Under the pieces are notes generated by a model. That model did no database searches, was not told the DNA's origin, and saw nothing but the letters and a program-made list of their open reading frames with translations. From Candidatus Sabulitectum sp. (GTDB lineage: Bacteria > Fermentibacterota > Fermentibacteria > Fermentibacterales > Fermentibacteraceae), in contig JAGLDB010000031.1 in assembly GCA_023145935.1 (NCBI GenBank), positions 1-14,198 on the forward strand: DNA of 14,198 nt, in the 5' to 3' direction. Shown piece by piece: positions 13,749 through 14,198 of this stretch (within the stretch, counting starts at the first letter, position 1; each line of letters begins with the position of its first letter). The translations under genes and the position numbers were made by a program.

Positions 13749-14198
13749 ATGTATATTGCAGTCTTTCTTCTTGCGCTTACCCAGCTTCAGCTGCCTGCTC
13801 AATTTGATCTGAGAGATTACGGTGGCGAGAATTATGTTACATCAGTAAAGAGCCAGCAGGGTGGAACATGCTGGACCCATGCAACCATGGCAGCCATGGA
13901 GTCAAACCTTATTATGACAGATGTATGGGTAAACAATGGTGAGGTGGGTGAACCGGCACTGGCAGAGTATCATCTCGACTGGTGGAACGGTTTTAACGAA
14001 TGGTACAACTCTGATATCGACCCTCCCACCGGCGGCGGCTTAACTGTTCACATGGGTGGCGATTATCTGGTTTCCACAGCTTATTTGTCCCGAGGAGATG
14101 GAGCTGTTCGAGATATAGATGGCCAGTCTTACAATCAGGCGCCTGGCTTGACCTCTCCTGATTATCACTACTACTACCCTGCAGATGTGGAATGGCAT
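13749..14198 (+). CDS. Secreted papain-family (C1) cysteine protease (3' partial)
   Basis: The first 150 codons of a gene that runs off the right edge. ATG 13749 has GGAGG 6 nt upstream. Residues 1-18 are a signal peptide ([18 protein letters not shown]), so the protein acts outside the cytoplasm. Residues 19-55 carry the papain-type N-terminal signature: [18 protein letters not shown], then [17 protein letters not shown]. Cys41-Trp42 is the nucleophile site and Gln36 or Gln37 the oxyanion glutamine. Mature-type sequence follows the signal directly, so no pro-region is visible. The catalytic His and Asn lie beyond the window. Segments such as [16 protein letters not shown] and [16 protein letters not shown] resemble bacterial C1 proteases that carry a lectin-like domain. 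Target is unknown. Confidence 0.85.
   Translation, partial: MYIAVFLLALTQLQLPAQFDLRDYGGENYVTSVKSQQGGTCWTHATMAAMESNLIMTDVWVNNGEVGEPALAEYHLDWWNGFNEWYNSDIDPPTGGGLTVHMGGDYLVSTAYLSRGDGAVRDIDGQSYNQAPGLTSPDYHYYYPADVEWH

Noticed and set aside
13653..13802. 50-residue N-terminal extension of the glycosyltransferase
   Set aside because: The GT-A domain begins at the chosen Met; the extension would cover the promoter and the divergent protease start and has no family resemblance.

Overview
The window is 14.2 kb of chromosome-like bacterial DNA with closely packed genes on both strands. GTG and TTG starts are common. Two genes encode secreted proteins, and one of them ends in a FlgD/type IX-secretion-like C-terminal sorting domain. 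This fits the FCB group of bacteria, perhaps a Fermentibacteria-like candidate phylum, but that is inferred from gene style and not proven. No tRNA, rRNA, CRISPR array, integrase or transposase gene was seen.

Left block (1-4500, plus strand): the 3' end of histidyl-tRNA synthetase is followed with almost no gaps by a membrane-bound GAF/PP2C (SpoIIE/RsbU-type) phosphatase, a free-methionine-(R)-sulfoxide reductase and an O-antigen-ligase-like membrane protein. The last three junctions are 5-nt, overlapping and overlapping, so this is probably one transcript. Next (4594-9076, plus) come acetate kinase, preceded by a 14-bp palindrome, and a 1086-residue secreted protein with CotH-kinase-like, fibronectin-III-like, beta-helix, lamin-tail and sorting domains. 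It ends 1 nt from a convergent CaCA-family Ca2+/Na+ exchanger (9078-10085, minus).

Middle block (10227-11926): a decaying, repeat-rich island on the minus strand. It holds an intact 67-residue protein with a strong promoter, which overlaps an internally deleted nucleotidyltransferase. A rhodanese gene is broken twice, once by a 152-bp palindromic MITE-like insertion flanked by GTAC and once by a perfect 20-bp tandem duplication over its catalytic cysteine. Removing both lesions restores an exact 120-residue reading frame. Upstream lie an N-terminal remnant of aspartate 4-decarboxylase and a cluster of diverged palindromic repeats.

Right block (11927-14198): a SpoIIAA/STAS-SEC14-like protein (plus) converges on, and overlaps by 17 nt, a ferredoxin-thioredoxin-reductase catalytic-subunit-like protein (minus). 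The latter follows a family-2 glycosyltransferase in an operon whose promoter lies so close to the start codon that the mRNA is probably leaderless. Divergent from it is the start of a secreted papain-family (C1) protease that runs off the window.

I did not find a clear new multi-gene system. The most notable signals are the doubly broken rhodanese, the palindromic element family, the internally deleted nucleotidyltransferase with its small partner, and the unusual CotH multidomain surface protein.
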